Part shown: positions 48,596-58,187 of the stretch, piece by piece | How positions within the stretch are numbered: position 1 is the first letter of the stretch | How the letters are laid out: each line of letters begins with the position of its first letter | NCBI GenBank assembly: GCA_022592435.1 | Contig: JABYQS010000014.1 | Span: forward strand, 390,474 to 454,473 | DNA: 64,000 nucleotides | Direction of reading: 5' to 3' | From: Cerioporus squamosus | Taxonomy: Eukaryota > Basidiomycota > Agaricomycetes > Polyporales > Polyporaceae | The notes under the pieces: model-generated | Told to the model about the DNA's origin: nothing | What the model saw: the letters and a program-made list of their open reading frames with translations, nothing else | Databases searched by the model: none | Position numbers and translations under genes: made by a program

Positions 48596-50412
48596 ATGGC
48601 GTTCAATACTACAAACAACGCGAAGTACGTACAACAGCCACCTCTCGTCTAAACATACTCAGACCCGTCTCCTGCGGGCAGCCCTTTGTTTGGTAGTGCC
48701 AAGCCAGCGGGGACATCGCTCTTTGGTCAGAGCACTACTCAGCCAACAGGCTCCCTGTTCGGCAACACGCAACAGCAGCAGCAGCAGCCGTCTGCGTTCG
48801 GCGGGTTTGGTCAACCTCCAGCCCAGAACCAGGGCACCCAAGGCACTTCTCTCTTTGGCTCGACAACACAGAACACGGGAACGCAAGGGTCATCTCTCTT
48901 TGGCTCGACACAAGGGCAGAACAATCAGCAGCAGCAGCAGCAGCAACAGCCTGGTGGCTCGCTGTTCGGGAGTACCTTCGGGCAACCGCAACAGCAGCAA
49001 CAGCAGCAGCAGCAACCAACCAACAACATCTTCGGTCAGCCTGCCGGCCAACAGCAACAGCAGCAGCAACCCAACAGCTTGTTTGGACAGCAGACCGGAC
49101 AACAGCAGCAGCAGCAGAGGCCACTGTTTGGGACGGGAGCGGGATCCACCTCGCTGTTCGGCAGCACGACTCAGAACCAGCCCGCCCAACAACCTGGTCT
49201 AGGTACGAGCTCTTTTGGCGGAGGTCTGCAACCACAGGCGACGCAGCAGTCATTGTTTGGGTCTACGGCGGGCACGCAGTCGGGGAGTTCACTGTGGGGG
49301 AGACCAGCTGCACAACAACAGTGAGTCCTAATCCTACACACCGCGTGCATAGAACTCATCATCATGGTGAAGACAATTGTATGTCCCATAGTATCTCAGT
49401 ATGACAGCTCCCATTTACGCGAAGGCGCGCCCATGCTAGTGCACAGCCAGCAGGCGCACCACCGTTCACGAAGTCCACGAAGTTTAATGACCTGCCTGAC
49501 GATACGAAGAGGGCGTTCGAGAACATCGAGTGAGTGATACTGCACGTATCGCTCACACTTGCGCTCAGCTATTCCCTGCGTCCGCCACATAGCTCCCTTA
49601 TCCAAGGACGCGTTCAGATCTGCAACGCCCTGAAGCAACAGAAACTTGGCGACGAGGCTCTGAAGGGGCAGGAGGAGATCCGGAACGTCCAGAAGGTACG
49701 CACCTTGCCGAGCACCATCCCCTCTTTCTCGCCAACCGGAGCTGAACCCATCCTCAACGCGTCGTGCAGGAGCTCACCGGCGCTATCGCAGTGCTGCGCG
49801 ACGACGTCCAGCACACCAAAGACTTGAAGCACAAGGTCGACCAGACGGTGCAGGACACGATCGTCGCGACGCGCATCGTCGAGGGCTTCCGGAACCCGCA
49901 ACAGAACGGGCAGTACCTCAAGACGCACGCAAACTTCCCGCTTGAGTTCTTCAACCGCGTCACGGAGCAGATGCGCGAGCGGCTCAGGTGGTACAAGGCA
50001 ACATTAGAGGTGCGTTTGATTTGCGATCCGTCGCCGACTCTTCCCGTCCCGAACGGGATTAATCGTACTCCTTTCTGATTCCAGCAAATCGAGCGCAAGC
50101 TATCTGGCGCGGCTTCGCAGCCACAGTATACCCCACAAGGTACGGCGATGGGCTCTCTGTGTTACATCGTGCTTCCGGCTTATTGGCATGGTTTGTTCGA
50201 CGCTAGCGATTGTCACCACGCTGGAAGCACAACATGCCACGTTCATGGCGCTCGCAACGAAAGCTGCCGCGCTCGATGCAGAGTTGCAGAAGCTCCGCAC
50301 ACTGTATACACAGCTCTGGCGGGCGAAGACCGGCAGCATGCGGGACCCGTTCAACGACCTGGACCGGGGAAGCGGCGTGGACTTCGGGCTCGAGAGCCTC
50401 AGCGCGAAGTGA
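48596..50412 (+). CDS. FG nucleoporin, Nup49/Nup58 type
   Basis: Exons 48596-48624, 48682-49320, 49440-49529, 49593-49695, 49770-50009, 50085-50139, 50207-50412; 453 residues. The first half is an FG domain with many SLFG/PLFG/GGFG repeats separated by poly-Gln spacers (six to ten Gln, CAG/CAA-coded). The second half is helical: ENIDSLIQGRVQICNALKQQ, LTGAIAVLRDDVQHTKDL, then FPLEFFNRVTEQMRERLRWYK and TLEQIERKLSG, matching the coiled-coil core of Nup49/Nup58, a member of the Nsp1/Nup62 channel complex of the nuclear pore. The second acceptor in intron 1 (GGGCAG at 48679-48681) is the one in phase. Nup54/Nup57 is an alternative but fits the FNRVTEQM...YK..LEQIE pattern less well. Confidence 0.85.
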
Positions 50413-50641
50413 TGCGTTATTCCTCGCGCAGGTGTCTGTTTTGCAGCTGTATCCATAGTCTCCCAAGGGTTATAATCCATGAACGCAGCAGGATGATACG
50501 CACCGAGGAAACGCCGTGCGATGAGGCTGTGACTTCCGAAGTGATGTCTGGCGCCTCTTACGCGAGATACAGATCTGCGCAAGCCGCGAAACACAACTCA
50601 GGGCCCTGGCTTGTGAACTACGAATGATTGCGCAACACGAT
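50413..50641. other. Spacer before the transposon stack
   Basis: 3' region of the nucleoporin gene. No gene seen. Confidence 0.6.
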
Positions 50642-50649
50642 CTTGCAGG

Positions 50650-51114
50650 TAGTGTTGCCGCGAGGTGAGGTGAGGCGAGGCGAGTTGGCGCCACTCGGTC
50701 TAACTCGCTCCACCGAGCCAGACCGAGGCGAGTTGCGAGTTGAACTCACGAGTTGCCCCAGTTTGGACATTCTGGCAGCAGGAGCCATAAACTCCCAAAA
50801 ATTTACTTCAGTGAGCATTATTCTAAGCCCAGTAGGGCTCTGAGGCCGTCCGGGATGCTGTCCTCTAGCATACCTAGGCCAGGGAGGCTGAAATTTGAGG
50901 TGCGGGGGACTCGGGGGAAGCAACCCGAAAACGAGCCCCCTGGCGAGCGCCTAGGTGGAGTCTCGCCAGGCCTGTCGACCAATCAGATGCGGGCGCTGCT
51001 GGGAGCGAGTTGCATCGATGTGAGCGAGTGGATTGCCTCACCTCGCGAGTTGCTCCACTCCGTGAGTTCGGAACTCGCAACTCGCGAGTTTAACTCGAAC
51101 TCGCAGCAACACTA
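50650..51114. mobile_element. 465-bp hAT-type MITE with 8-bp TSD
   Basis: Terminal inverted repeats begin TAGTGTTGC and end GCAACACTA, and the element is flanked by CTTGCAGG at 50642-50649 and 51115-51122, an exact 8-bp duplication as hAT transposases make. Subterminal regions are full of GCGAGTTGCGAGTT-like repeats in both orientations. No coding frame of note. Its end sequence TAGTGTTGCCGC is shared with the larger hAT element at 51459, which or whose relatives may have mobilised it. Confidence 0.88.
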
Positions 51115-51202
51115 CTTGCAGGTAATATCAGGACCCCTGATAATACGGTCGACACTCTCTTCAAGGTCGAGGCTGTCCCTAGCCATTTTGGTCCGTACGT
51201 CA

Positions 51203-51285
51203 ACCTGCCTTATATAGCCAATTTTGGTCCGTCATTGAAGAGACTGCCGCTAAGCGCCCGCGAAGGTCCGTATATTTGAAGAGAG
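51203..51285 (+). repeat. Left subterminal repeat array of the outer element
   Basis: GGTCCGT units at about 51189, 51226 and 51266, two of them followed by TTGAAGAGA. They match the array at 53330-53495 in the same orientation. Confidence 0.7.
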
Positions 51286-51982
51286 TGCGCGTGAGCGCGT
51301 TTCACATCGTATACACATTGCGACAGTCGTAGATGCTTCCTATAATGCAACAGAACGTACTAGCGCAGTAGACTGTCCATGTGTGATATCAATCCTCGTC
51401 GTCCTCATGCTTTTCGGCATCAGCGTCTGAGGCCTGCCGCCGCCGCTTCTTCCCCAACTAGTGTTGCCGCCAGCTGCAAGCCAGCTTGGAACTTACTTGG
51501 TCCGACTGGTTCTCACGGCGAACTTATCAAAACTTGGACGCATTTGGGCAGCTTGCCAGTTGCTGACTCATATTATCCCACGAATCCCATTGGCTGAACA
51601 ATCGTCTCGCCGAAAGCAGGCATCCCGACGTCATAGCCCGCGTAGATTCGCTCGTCCACCGTATCTGTTCACAAACCACCTCGCTCGCAGTGCGCACAAT
51701 GTAGACTCACTTGCTACCTTCAAAGTATCTATTTGGCCTTGAAATCGTTCGATGTTTCATTGGGGCTCGCCTACTAGCTCGCCTATTAGCGTCTCCACCG
51801 GCAGCAGCCCCGCCTCCCGCCCCAAGCCCGCCCTCGATGCCCGCCGCACTCTCTTTGGCTGGAGGCCGAGTTGGAAGGGAGTATGGTTCGATGTGCGACA
51901 TTTTTGAGGGCAATGTACGCTGTTGTATAAAAGTACGAAGGGAGGCTTGAGCTGAGGAGCACAGACTTCTACTCCTGTCAAC

Positions 51983-52809
51983 TTGACACCTCCCTCGCCG
52001 CTCTCTCCCGATGAGATCCAGAAGCGCGAAGAAGCTGCGCGACGTTCGGACCGCATGACCGCCGAGCATGAGCTCCAGCGGTATATCAATCAAGGTACAA
52101 TTGACATGGACTCGGACGAGGGGCAAGACCTTGATCTCGTCTTCCATTGGGAGGTATGGCATTCAACGCTTCTATCACGTCAACTACTGTACTGATCAGA
52201 CGTTAGCGGCGGGTCACGCGTCACAAGGCCCTCCACCGCCGCTATTTCTGGGCCCAGTCACAGGTCACCGGGGGCCCCACCGCTTGTGACGGACCCATCT
52301 CCGGCATGATGCATCAAAACACCATATATGGCATTTTTGCGGGCAGCTCCGCCGCCGTTTGCCCTCCTGTCACGCGTCACCGGGCCCTCCGCCGCCCCGC
52401 CGCTATGGACCGGAGGTGTCACAGCCCAGAACCCCCACCGCTAACGTCTGATCAGTACAGTACGTAGCTGAATCTTGTCTCTTAGTGCCATGAGAAGGTC
52501 TATCCCCTCCTATTCTCGGTTGCTCTCGACGTTCTTCCAGCTCAGGCGTCTTCTGTCCCTTGTGAGCAGGTGTTCTCCTCGAGCAAGGAGACGATCACCC
52601 AACGCCGCACCAAGATGTCTCCGGACCTGCTTTCGGAGCTCCAGCTGCTCAAGTTCTCGTATAAGCAGAATAGGCTCTCATTCACATCATCCTTGGTTGC
52701 GGATGAGAAGGACTACGCTATTGAGGGAAAGGTTACTGATACTGCAGTGCGTGAGCTGCTGAAGGCTGGAAAGTACGAGGAACGCGAGGATCTATTAAGA
52801 AATGAGTAG
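51983..52809 (+). pseudogene. hAT transposase, C-terminal remnant with dimerisation domain
   Basis: Two exons, about 51983-52153 and 52486-52809, joined in phase 0. The first encodes an acidic helix-rich stretch ending ELQRYINQGTIDMDSDEGQ...FHWE; the second encodes the hAT dimerisation motif, YPLLFSVALDVLPAQ, then SSVPCEQVFSSSKETITQRR and LLKFSYK. The intron (52154-52485) starts GTATGG and ends CTCTTAG; almost all of its length is a MITE insertion, without which it would be about 56 nt. The upstream catalytic core is absent. Confidence 0.82.
52187..52460. mobile_element. 274-bp MITE flanked by TA, inside the transposase intron
   Basis: Perfect 23-bp inverted repeats starting CTGTACTGATCAGACGTTAG at 52187 and ending at 52460, flanked by TA on both sides (52185-52186, 52461-52462). 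TA flanks point to the Tc1/mariner superfamily. The interior is GC-rich with further inverted segments (CGGCGGGTCACGCGTCAC and relatives). Lying in an intron, it would not by itself have killed the transposase frame. Confidence 0.85.
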
Positions 52810-53329
52810 TTCTATTGTATCCTGGCCTACATATCCTCTCGAGCCTTCATTATAATACAAAGTACAACCTGCTCATGGCGGTCATCGTTCCTCCTTCCCC
52901 CCCTCGAACTGCCGGCGTCCGACTCCGCCTAATACGGCAATTCAAGCAAGCCAAGCTGGCGCGCTTGCTTGTCGCAGCTTGCGCGGCAAGCCCATCACAA
53001 GCTGGCCAGCTTGCAAGGTAAGCGGCTTAGCTTGCGGCAACACTATCCCCAACTCCTTCGCGACCTCCTGGATCTTTGCGCGGGCCCTCTGCAGCAAGAC
53101 ATAATCCTGCATGTCCTTCACGGACAGCTTGTACTTCTCTTGATCAGCCCCGGTGGCTCTCGGCTTATGTTTAGCTTTGCAAAACAATGTCGCGGGAGTG
53201 ACCAACGCATGTCTTCTGAGTATTGCACACTGTAGTAGAATACAAACTCCGTCTAAACAGTAACCGCAATGCTTACTGATACAAAACTCCGATAAGCACG
53301 GCCACCTCGGCAATTCAAGCGCCCTGTCA

Positions 53330-53495
53330 ATGGTCCGTCATCTGAAGAGACTGCTCCCGCCGTCGCCTGGAGGCGCCCATCAGGTCCGTACAAATAAGAG
53401 ACCTCCTGGGCCCTCCTCAGCCCACTTCGGTCCGTACTTTGAAGAGACCTCCCACCGGCCGGCCCACCCATCCTGGTCCGTACGCAGAAGAGAGT
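53330..53495 (+). repeat. Right subterminal repeat array of the outer element
   Basis: Four units of GGTCCGT followed 5-8 nt later by AAGAGA, spaced about 45-50 bp. Same orientation as the left array. Confidence 0.75.
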
Positions 53496-53526
53496 GACGC
53501 CCGTATTATCAGGGGTCCTGTAATAT

Positions 53527-54164
53527 CGTTCGCGACTCTGTGCGAATCGTGCCAGCGACATACCAGGACGTACCCTTCGCTGTCTGCCGCCGCGATCTCG
53601 TTACGCGGTCACTTAGTGACTCGTCCTTTACACCCAGTGAGAATCGGACATATTACCAACAATTTGCAACGATTTGCATCTATTATCAGCTATCCTGCGG
53701 CCTGTTATAGCGCATAATAGATCTCACTAGGCGCAAATACAGAATTGTCCCGGTTTCATAGATCCTTTCGACCAGGATGTATATGAGCCGATGTATTACG
53801 GTCTACTAGGATGTGTGCAGAACCGGAATAATAGATTGGCTCGTTTTGCAGTACACATGCACATACACCCGCCCTGCCCACCTCCTGAGGGCGCCAGTCC
53901 TGCCATTGGACGCACCGAGTTCAAGTCCACAGCTGCCGTGTCCGAGTCCCGCGTGCGTGAAGTCCGTCGCCGCCGCGTCCGAGTCCCGCACGCGTGAAGT
54001 CTGTCGCCACCGTGTCCGAGTCCCGCGCGCGTGAAGTCTGTCGCCGCCACGTTGCCCAAGTGATTCGCTCAAGAAGGGTATCATCTGGTCCATGGACAGA
54101 TGTGTACGCGCCGCCAGTGAGCGAAGGCGCGCCTTGCAGTCTGCGATCTTTAGAGACATGAATG
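53527..54164. other. Spacer with tandem repeats
   Basis: No gene seen apart from the repeat array at 53938-54048. Confidence 0.55.
53938..54048 (+). repeat. Three tandem copies of a 37-bp unit
   Basis: Units start GTGTCCGAGTCCCGC, GCGTCCGAGTCCCGC and GTGTCCGAGTCCCGC and each ends GTCGCC plus three bases; they differ at a few positions. 37 is not a multiple of three, so this is not a coding repeat. Confidence 0.85.
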
Positions 54165-56662
54165 TTAGCTACAATACGATAGACACAGGCAATATATACC
54201 TATTCTACCCCCTTGTTTACAGTGTACCATCTCTATGCAGGTCGTTAGCATTGCACACAGATATTCAGCCGCAAGATGCACCTTGCGCTGCCGGTCGTCC
54301 ATCGGCTTGTAGAAGCTTTCGAAAATGTCCTCGGTGCCTCCTGGGTTCAGAGTAACCCAGAGCCGTGCGCATTTCGCCCTGTACGCAAGATCTGTCAAGC
54401 CAGCACACAAAGTCTGGACTGCGTACGCACTTGTGCTTCTGGTCCGCCTCAATTGATGGAGGCCAGGGCTTCGAGGGCTTCGAAGCGGCGGGTGCCTTGC
54501 CTGTGCCCGCTTTTCCGGGGACCTTGTGCTTCTTTGATGTTGTCGCGACGGTTTCGTCTCCAGGCACACGGCTCGCCTCGGCATCGGGCTTTGTCACAGC
54601 GATTGGGGCCTCTGTGGACTCCTGCGCGAGAGCTGGGTCACTGTTTGCCGTGGCCGTTGTGTCACCACCCCACATGTTCTCGCTGTCCCGCCATGTCAGT
54701 CACAACACCTGTGGACGACATCAGACTTACAGCGGGTTCCGAATCTACAGGGATCATGAGCAGGGCGCGTGAGACGAAGCAGGATCTGTTATACCTTCAT
54801 TTCGGGGTGTGGAATCATCCCACTCGCAGCTTTGCTCACTTCGAGAACAGCGCTTTGAGTGCCAGAGGGGACAGCCGTGAGAGCAGGGGTCGTGGCGCTG
54901 GGTGGAGGCGAGCTAGAGGGGTCGTTGCGAGGGAGTGGCAGGCGCAAGCCGCTCAATGATGCCGAGGCGTCCTCGAGATCACAGCGTGCACGTTTGGCGA
55001 GGGGTTCACCGAACACGTCGGCGGTGTCCTCATCAGCATGGGACTCCGGCGCCGGCGGCTCCACAAACAATGATCGCTTGCGTGGTGGAATGTCAGCCAA
55101 GAGCGGCGGCGATAAGGGACGAAACTTCAAGTCCTCCTCTTCCGGTGGGATCTGGAAGGGAGCATCATCCAACGTAGACGAGCCAGCAATCGTGCTCAGG
55201 TCCGGGACTTGTTCACCTGCAAACACTTGGTTCACGAAGTCAGTTGACGGCAGCGCGAAGGTACTTACCGTCGTCCCGGGCTTTCCCTTTGCCCTTCTGG
55301 TTCATCTCACTGGGGACCTTCTTGTGTTTCTTCTTCTTCTTCTCGGTCGCCACCGGGGTCTCTTTGACGTCCCTTGCTTTGGCCTCCGCAGCACGCTTGC
55401 GGGCGAGTGCCTCAAACTGCCTACGGCGTTCCTGTTTGAAGCTGGGGTAGCCGTGGACGCAGATCCACTCGAGCTTCCAGTGGTCTTCCGCGAGCGCGAG
55501 CTCGGGGAACCGCTCATACATAAACCTGTAAAACTCCTCGATGATCTCCGTGTTTGCACCGTATCGCCATGTATCAGGCGCACGCCCCTCATCGAGGGCT
55601 TTCTGCCACCAGCAGCGACCCGTGGCCCGCATGTAATCAGCGCGCTCATTGGTGATGGGAATGCCCCACACGTCGGTGACGAAGGGCAGACTCAGTCTCA
55701 TGCTCTCACCCTCTGCGCCATCGTTGTACTCTTTGCGAGGACGCCCCCGCTTGGCCTTGGTGGTGCGGCCAGGTACCGGGACTTCGTGCTTCTTCAGTTC
55801 GTCCATGTACTGCTTGCGTGTGAAGTAAGGAACCTGTGCCAAGATGTGGTCAGTTTGTCATGCCGGCAACTTCGCGATGTGACAGATGTACCCGCAGATA
55901 GTTCTCCTGTCTCCACGGGAGTACCAAGTACAACCCGCCCACGGCGCGCTCCGGGAATTGGAGGGATAGGTCTGGATATACGGGCTTGCCATCTGGTCCC
56001 ATCGTGGCCGGGGGGATTGCCGGGGCTGTGGGCGCCATGGGCGCGACGATGGGTGCCGGCTCGACCAAAGGCGCCATCCCGAGGGGAACTGGGATGCAGT
56101 CAATAGTGATTCAAAAGCCAGATGAAGAATGCACAGACCTCCATGGGGCACGTGGGCGCCGACAGAGGCAAGAGGTATGCCTGCGTGGGCCATCATGGCA
56201 TTTGGCGCCTGGGATCTGCACGAATGACGATCGTCGGGTGCATACATGCACATATATGCACCCACAAGACACACTCACTGAGCTTGCGGTGTCGGTTGGC
56301 TGGCACAGTGTGTCAGTCATGCATGTGTCGCATCAGGAAAGCCATATAATGATTATACACACATTAGCTGGTAGACGAGCTGCTTCAGGTCCTGCAGCTC
56401 GTTAAGTACTCGAGTATGTTCCTGCGCGCTGATGCTTCCGCCCTCCATTGCAGCTGGCTAAGCAAAAGGTCGTCAGCAAGACACTAAAGCCTCTTGAGCT
56501 GCTCACCTGGTATGTAGCCGACTGGCCGGGGAAGATCGGGGAGAAATCTGAAGACGGTCCTGCCATATCACTTGGAATTCTTGGTGAGCTCGAGCCTTGC
56601 CCAAAGTCATCTGACGACGGGGTCGAGCTGCGCAGGAACACTTTGTTGTGTTGAGAATACAT
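54165..56662 (-). CDS. Uncharacterised multi-exon protein, possibly transposon-associated
   Basis: Probable exons (minus): 56662-56507, 56457-56361, 56088-55892, 55833-55269, 55216-54795, 54678-54431, with a last exon within about 54400-54165. The first part is Ser/Pro-rich, followed by a coiled coil (HTRVLNELQDLKQLVYQLM). The third exon gives a Pro-rich stretch and YLVLPWRQENYLR. The largest has a basic AKRGRPRKEYN (AT-hook-like), a Trp-rich core (CWWQKALDEG, WRYGANTEIIEEFYRFMYERFP, HWKLEWICVHGYPSFKQERRRQFE) and a Lys tract. I recognise no family. Such proteins recur next to transposons in polypore genomes, so it may be element-borne. Intron 2 (272 nt) and the 3' exons are uncertain; no one enzymatic motif is visible. 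Confidence 0.5.
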
Positions 56663-56850
56663 CGGGGTAGCGAGTGCCGTGGTGGTAAGAGACAAAGGGA
56701 GTCGCACCGAGGCACGCGCGACACGACACGTCCAAAGGGCGTGTCTGGTCATGTGACCGCAAGACTTGTCCCGGACGCGCCGTCTGCGTCTCCCGCCCAA
56801 GTGCCTCTTTCTCCTATCACCACCACGGAACTCATCACATCACCTGCAAA

Positions 56851-57096
56851 ATGTCCTCTCTGCCTGTTGACTGGCTGCTCGATGGCTCTGAACTGCAGAA
56901 GAAACTCACGTCTCTCGGTCTGCCCCCGCGGCGCCTGGCGATGGTCGACGCTCTCCAAGAACTTGCCCAAGAAGCGGCTCGCATGGCTTGCTTCCTTGCC
57001 AGACAGACTGAAGATGCTGCTCTGGACTACGACATTGTGGAGGAGGAGATGGTCAAGGGCATACATGTTGAACTTACTATGGACTATGGACATTAG
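56851..57096 (+). pseudogene. Small ORF truncated by the copia insertion
   Basis: Starts at ATG 56851 (MSSLPVDWLLDG), 189 bp divergent from the uncharacterised minus-strand gene. About 72 codons of helical, acidic sequence (LAMVDALQELAQEAARMACFLARQ) lead up to VKGI, after which the copia LTR begins at 57066 and supplies the last eight or so codons and a stop. The original C-terminus is not found on the other side of the element. Confidence 0.5.
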
Positions 57097-57665
57097 TTGC
57101 GCATTAGGCGCTATGGGCACAGCCTCTTACGATTAGATCTTAGGCTATGCTTCTTCCTTTCCTTTTAGGGTACGTTGTACGAAACCATGTGGTTACCTGG
57201 CTTCTCTTTGTTTCCAGTCCATTCCAGTGCGTTCTGCAACGCTCCGGACCTTTCTAGTTCTTTCTAGATATCTCTGGGCTGTACTAGACATGCCCTTGTG
57301 ACCTCGTATTTGTCGTATCTTCGTCATCCTTCGTCATCGTCTGAGTCATCCCTACTCGTTCTGACTCAGACAGCATTATGCTCTCCTTTCTGTCGCTTAC
57401 TCATGCTACTCCAGACACAGTATATAAGGAGGGACTCTTGGGCTTCGTCTCCTCAGTCTTTTGCTCTACTGACTGAGGAGTAAGTACTCGCCTACCTATG
57501 CTTACTTATGCTTTACTTACAAGTACTTTGTAGCTCGTGTTGTCCACTCGTCTGCTAGGTACTTGTGTCTATGCTATCAGTCTTTTGCTCTACTGACTGA
57601 GGACTCGTGTTGTCCACTCGTCTGCTAGTCGTTGCGACTTGCCTTCACAGGTTCAGACTTCATCA
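57066..57665 (+). repeat. 5' LTR of the copia element
   Basis: 600 bp with TATATAAG at 57421-57428 as likely promoter. It holds two copies of a hairpin-forming stretch, CTCAGTC...GACTGAGG, near 57449 and 57575, and two copies of TTGTCCACTCGTCTGCTAG. These may lie at the transcript start and shape the R region. Confidence 0.9.
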
Positions 57666-57682
57666 GGTTATGAGCCCTGCGC
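57666..57682 (+). promoter_or_regulatory. Primer-binding site, half initiator tRNA-Met
   Basis: GGTTATGAGCCCTGCGC follows the LTR directly. Its complement GCGCAGGGCTCATAACC contains the CAT anticodon and matches the anticodon arm of eukaryotic initiator tRNA-Met. Priming by an internally cut tRNA-iMet is known for Drosophila copia. Confidence 0.8.
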
Positions 57683-58187
57683 TCTGACCGTTGCTAGTCG
57701 TCACTCTGCGCGCACCCTTTCTTCGACGACTCCTGCCCGTGCATTCCTCCACTAACTCCCTAGATCTTGACTGTGCCCGCCGACACTGCTACCAGGGGGA
57801 CATTTCTGCGCTCGTGACGCAGCCCTGAGTGCTTTTATTAGCTAGTCATCGTATCTACTGTTGTACATCCTTTGGCGCTCTCGAGGCGTACAGGATTTCA
57901 GGCATCCCTCAGCCAGGCCGTGCACTTGCATCCGCCAGCTGTTGTATCCGGGGTGGTTAGCACCTTAGGACCGGAGGACAACCGTTCGGACCCTCCTTAC
58001 GATACCACTTTTCAGTACGATACGTACCTAGTTCTTTCTGGGCACAGTTGGCAACTTCTACCCTCGGCATTGGCATACTCGGCTTGCTGGTGTTTGAGGT
58101 TCACCTGAACAGGTGTCCATCTCTCGTTGCCATCGCACGTGGCTATCTTCAAATCATCGCACTTTCTGAACCTTTCGCATCGACACG
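57683..58187 (+). other. Copia leader
   Basis: About 500 bp between primer site and gag-pol ATG, probably with packaging signals. No coding frame assigned. Confidence 0.6.

Larger units (their letters stand above)
51459..53045 (+). mobile_element. hAT element, 1.59 kb, 8-bp TSD, internally deleted
   Basis: Ends are TAGTGTTGCCGC and its inverse GCGGCAACACTA, flanked by TCCCCAAC at 51451-51458 and 53046-53053. Inside lies the 3' end of a hAT transposase gene on the plus strand. The N-terminal and catalytic parts of the transposase are missing, so the copy is non-autonomous. It sits inside the outer TIR element and itself carries a MITE. Confidence 0.88.
51389..53313 (-). pseudogene. Minus-strand ORF of the outer element, interrupted by the hAT insertion
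   Basis: The right part (from about 53313 down to 53054) encodes a basic, helical segment (KYKLSVKDMQDYVLLQRAR, then IQEVAKELG). Removing the hAT element and one copy of its duplication joins it in frame to the left part (51458-51389), which reads KKRRRQASDADAEKHEDDED and stops. So the frame was open before the hAT arrived. The N-terminus and any introns are unsure. Function unknown; it may be a captured host fragment or a short element-encoded protein. Confidence 0.6.
51129..53520. mobile_element. Outer TIR element with 6-bp TSD, split by a hAT insertion
   Basis: Both ends carry the perfect 20-bp inverted repeat CAGGACCCCTGATAATACGG (51129-51148 and 53501-53520), flanked by TAATAT at 51123-51128 and 53521-53526. 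Without the hAT insertion it would be about 0.8 kb. Subterminal direct repeats GGTCCGTAC followed by GAAGAGA occur at both ends, at least three on the left and four on the right, as transposase-binding arrays do. A minus-strand frame inside it is cut by the hAT insertion. The 6-bp duplication does not settle the superfamily. Confidence 0.85.

Noticed and set aside
57421..57428. TATATAAG as promoter of a host gene
   Set aside because: It lies within the LTR and is repeated in the other LTR, so it belongs to the retrotransposon.
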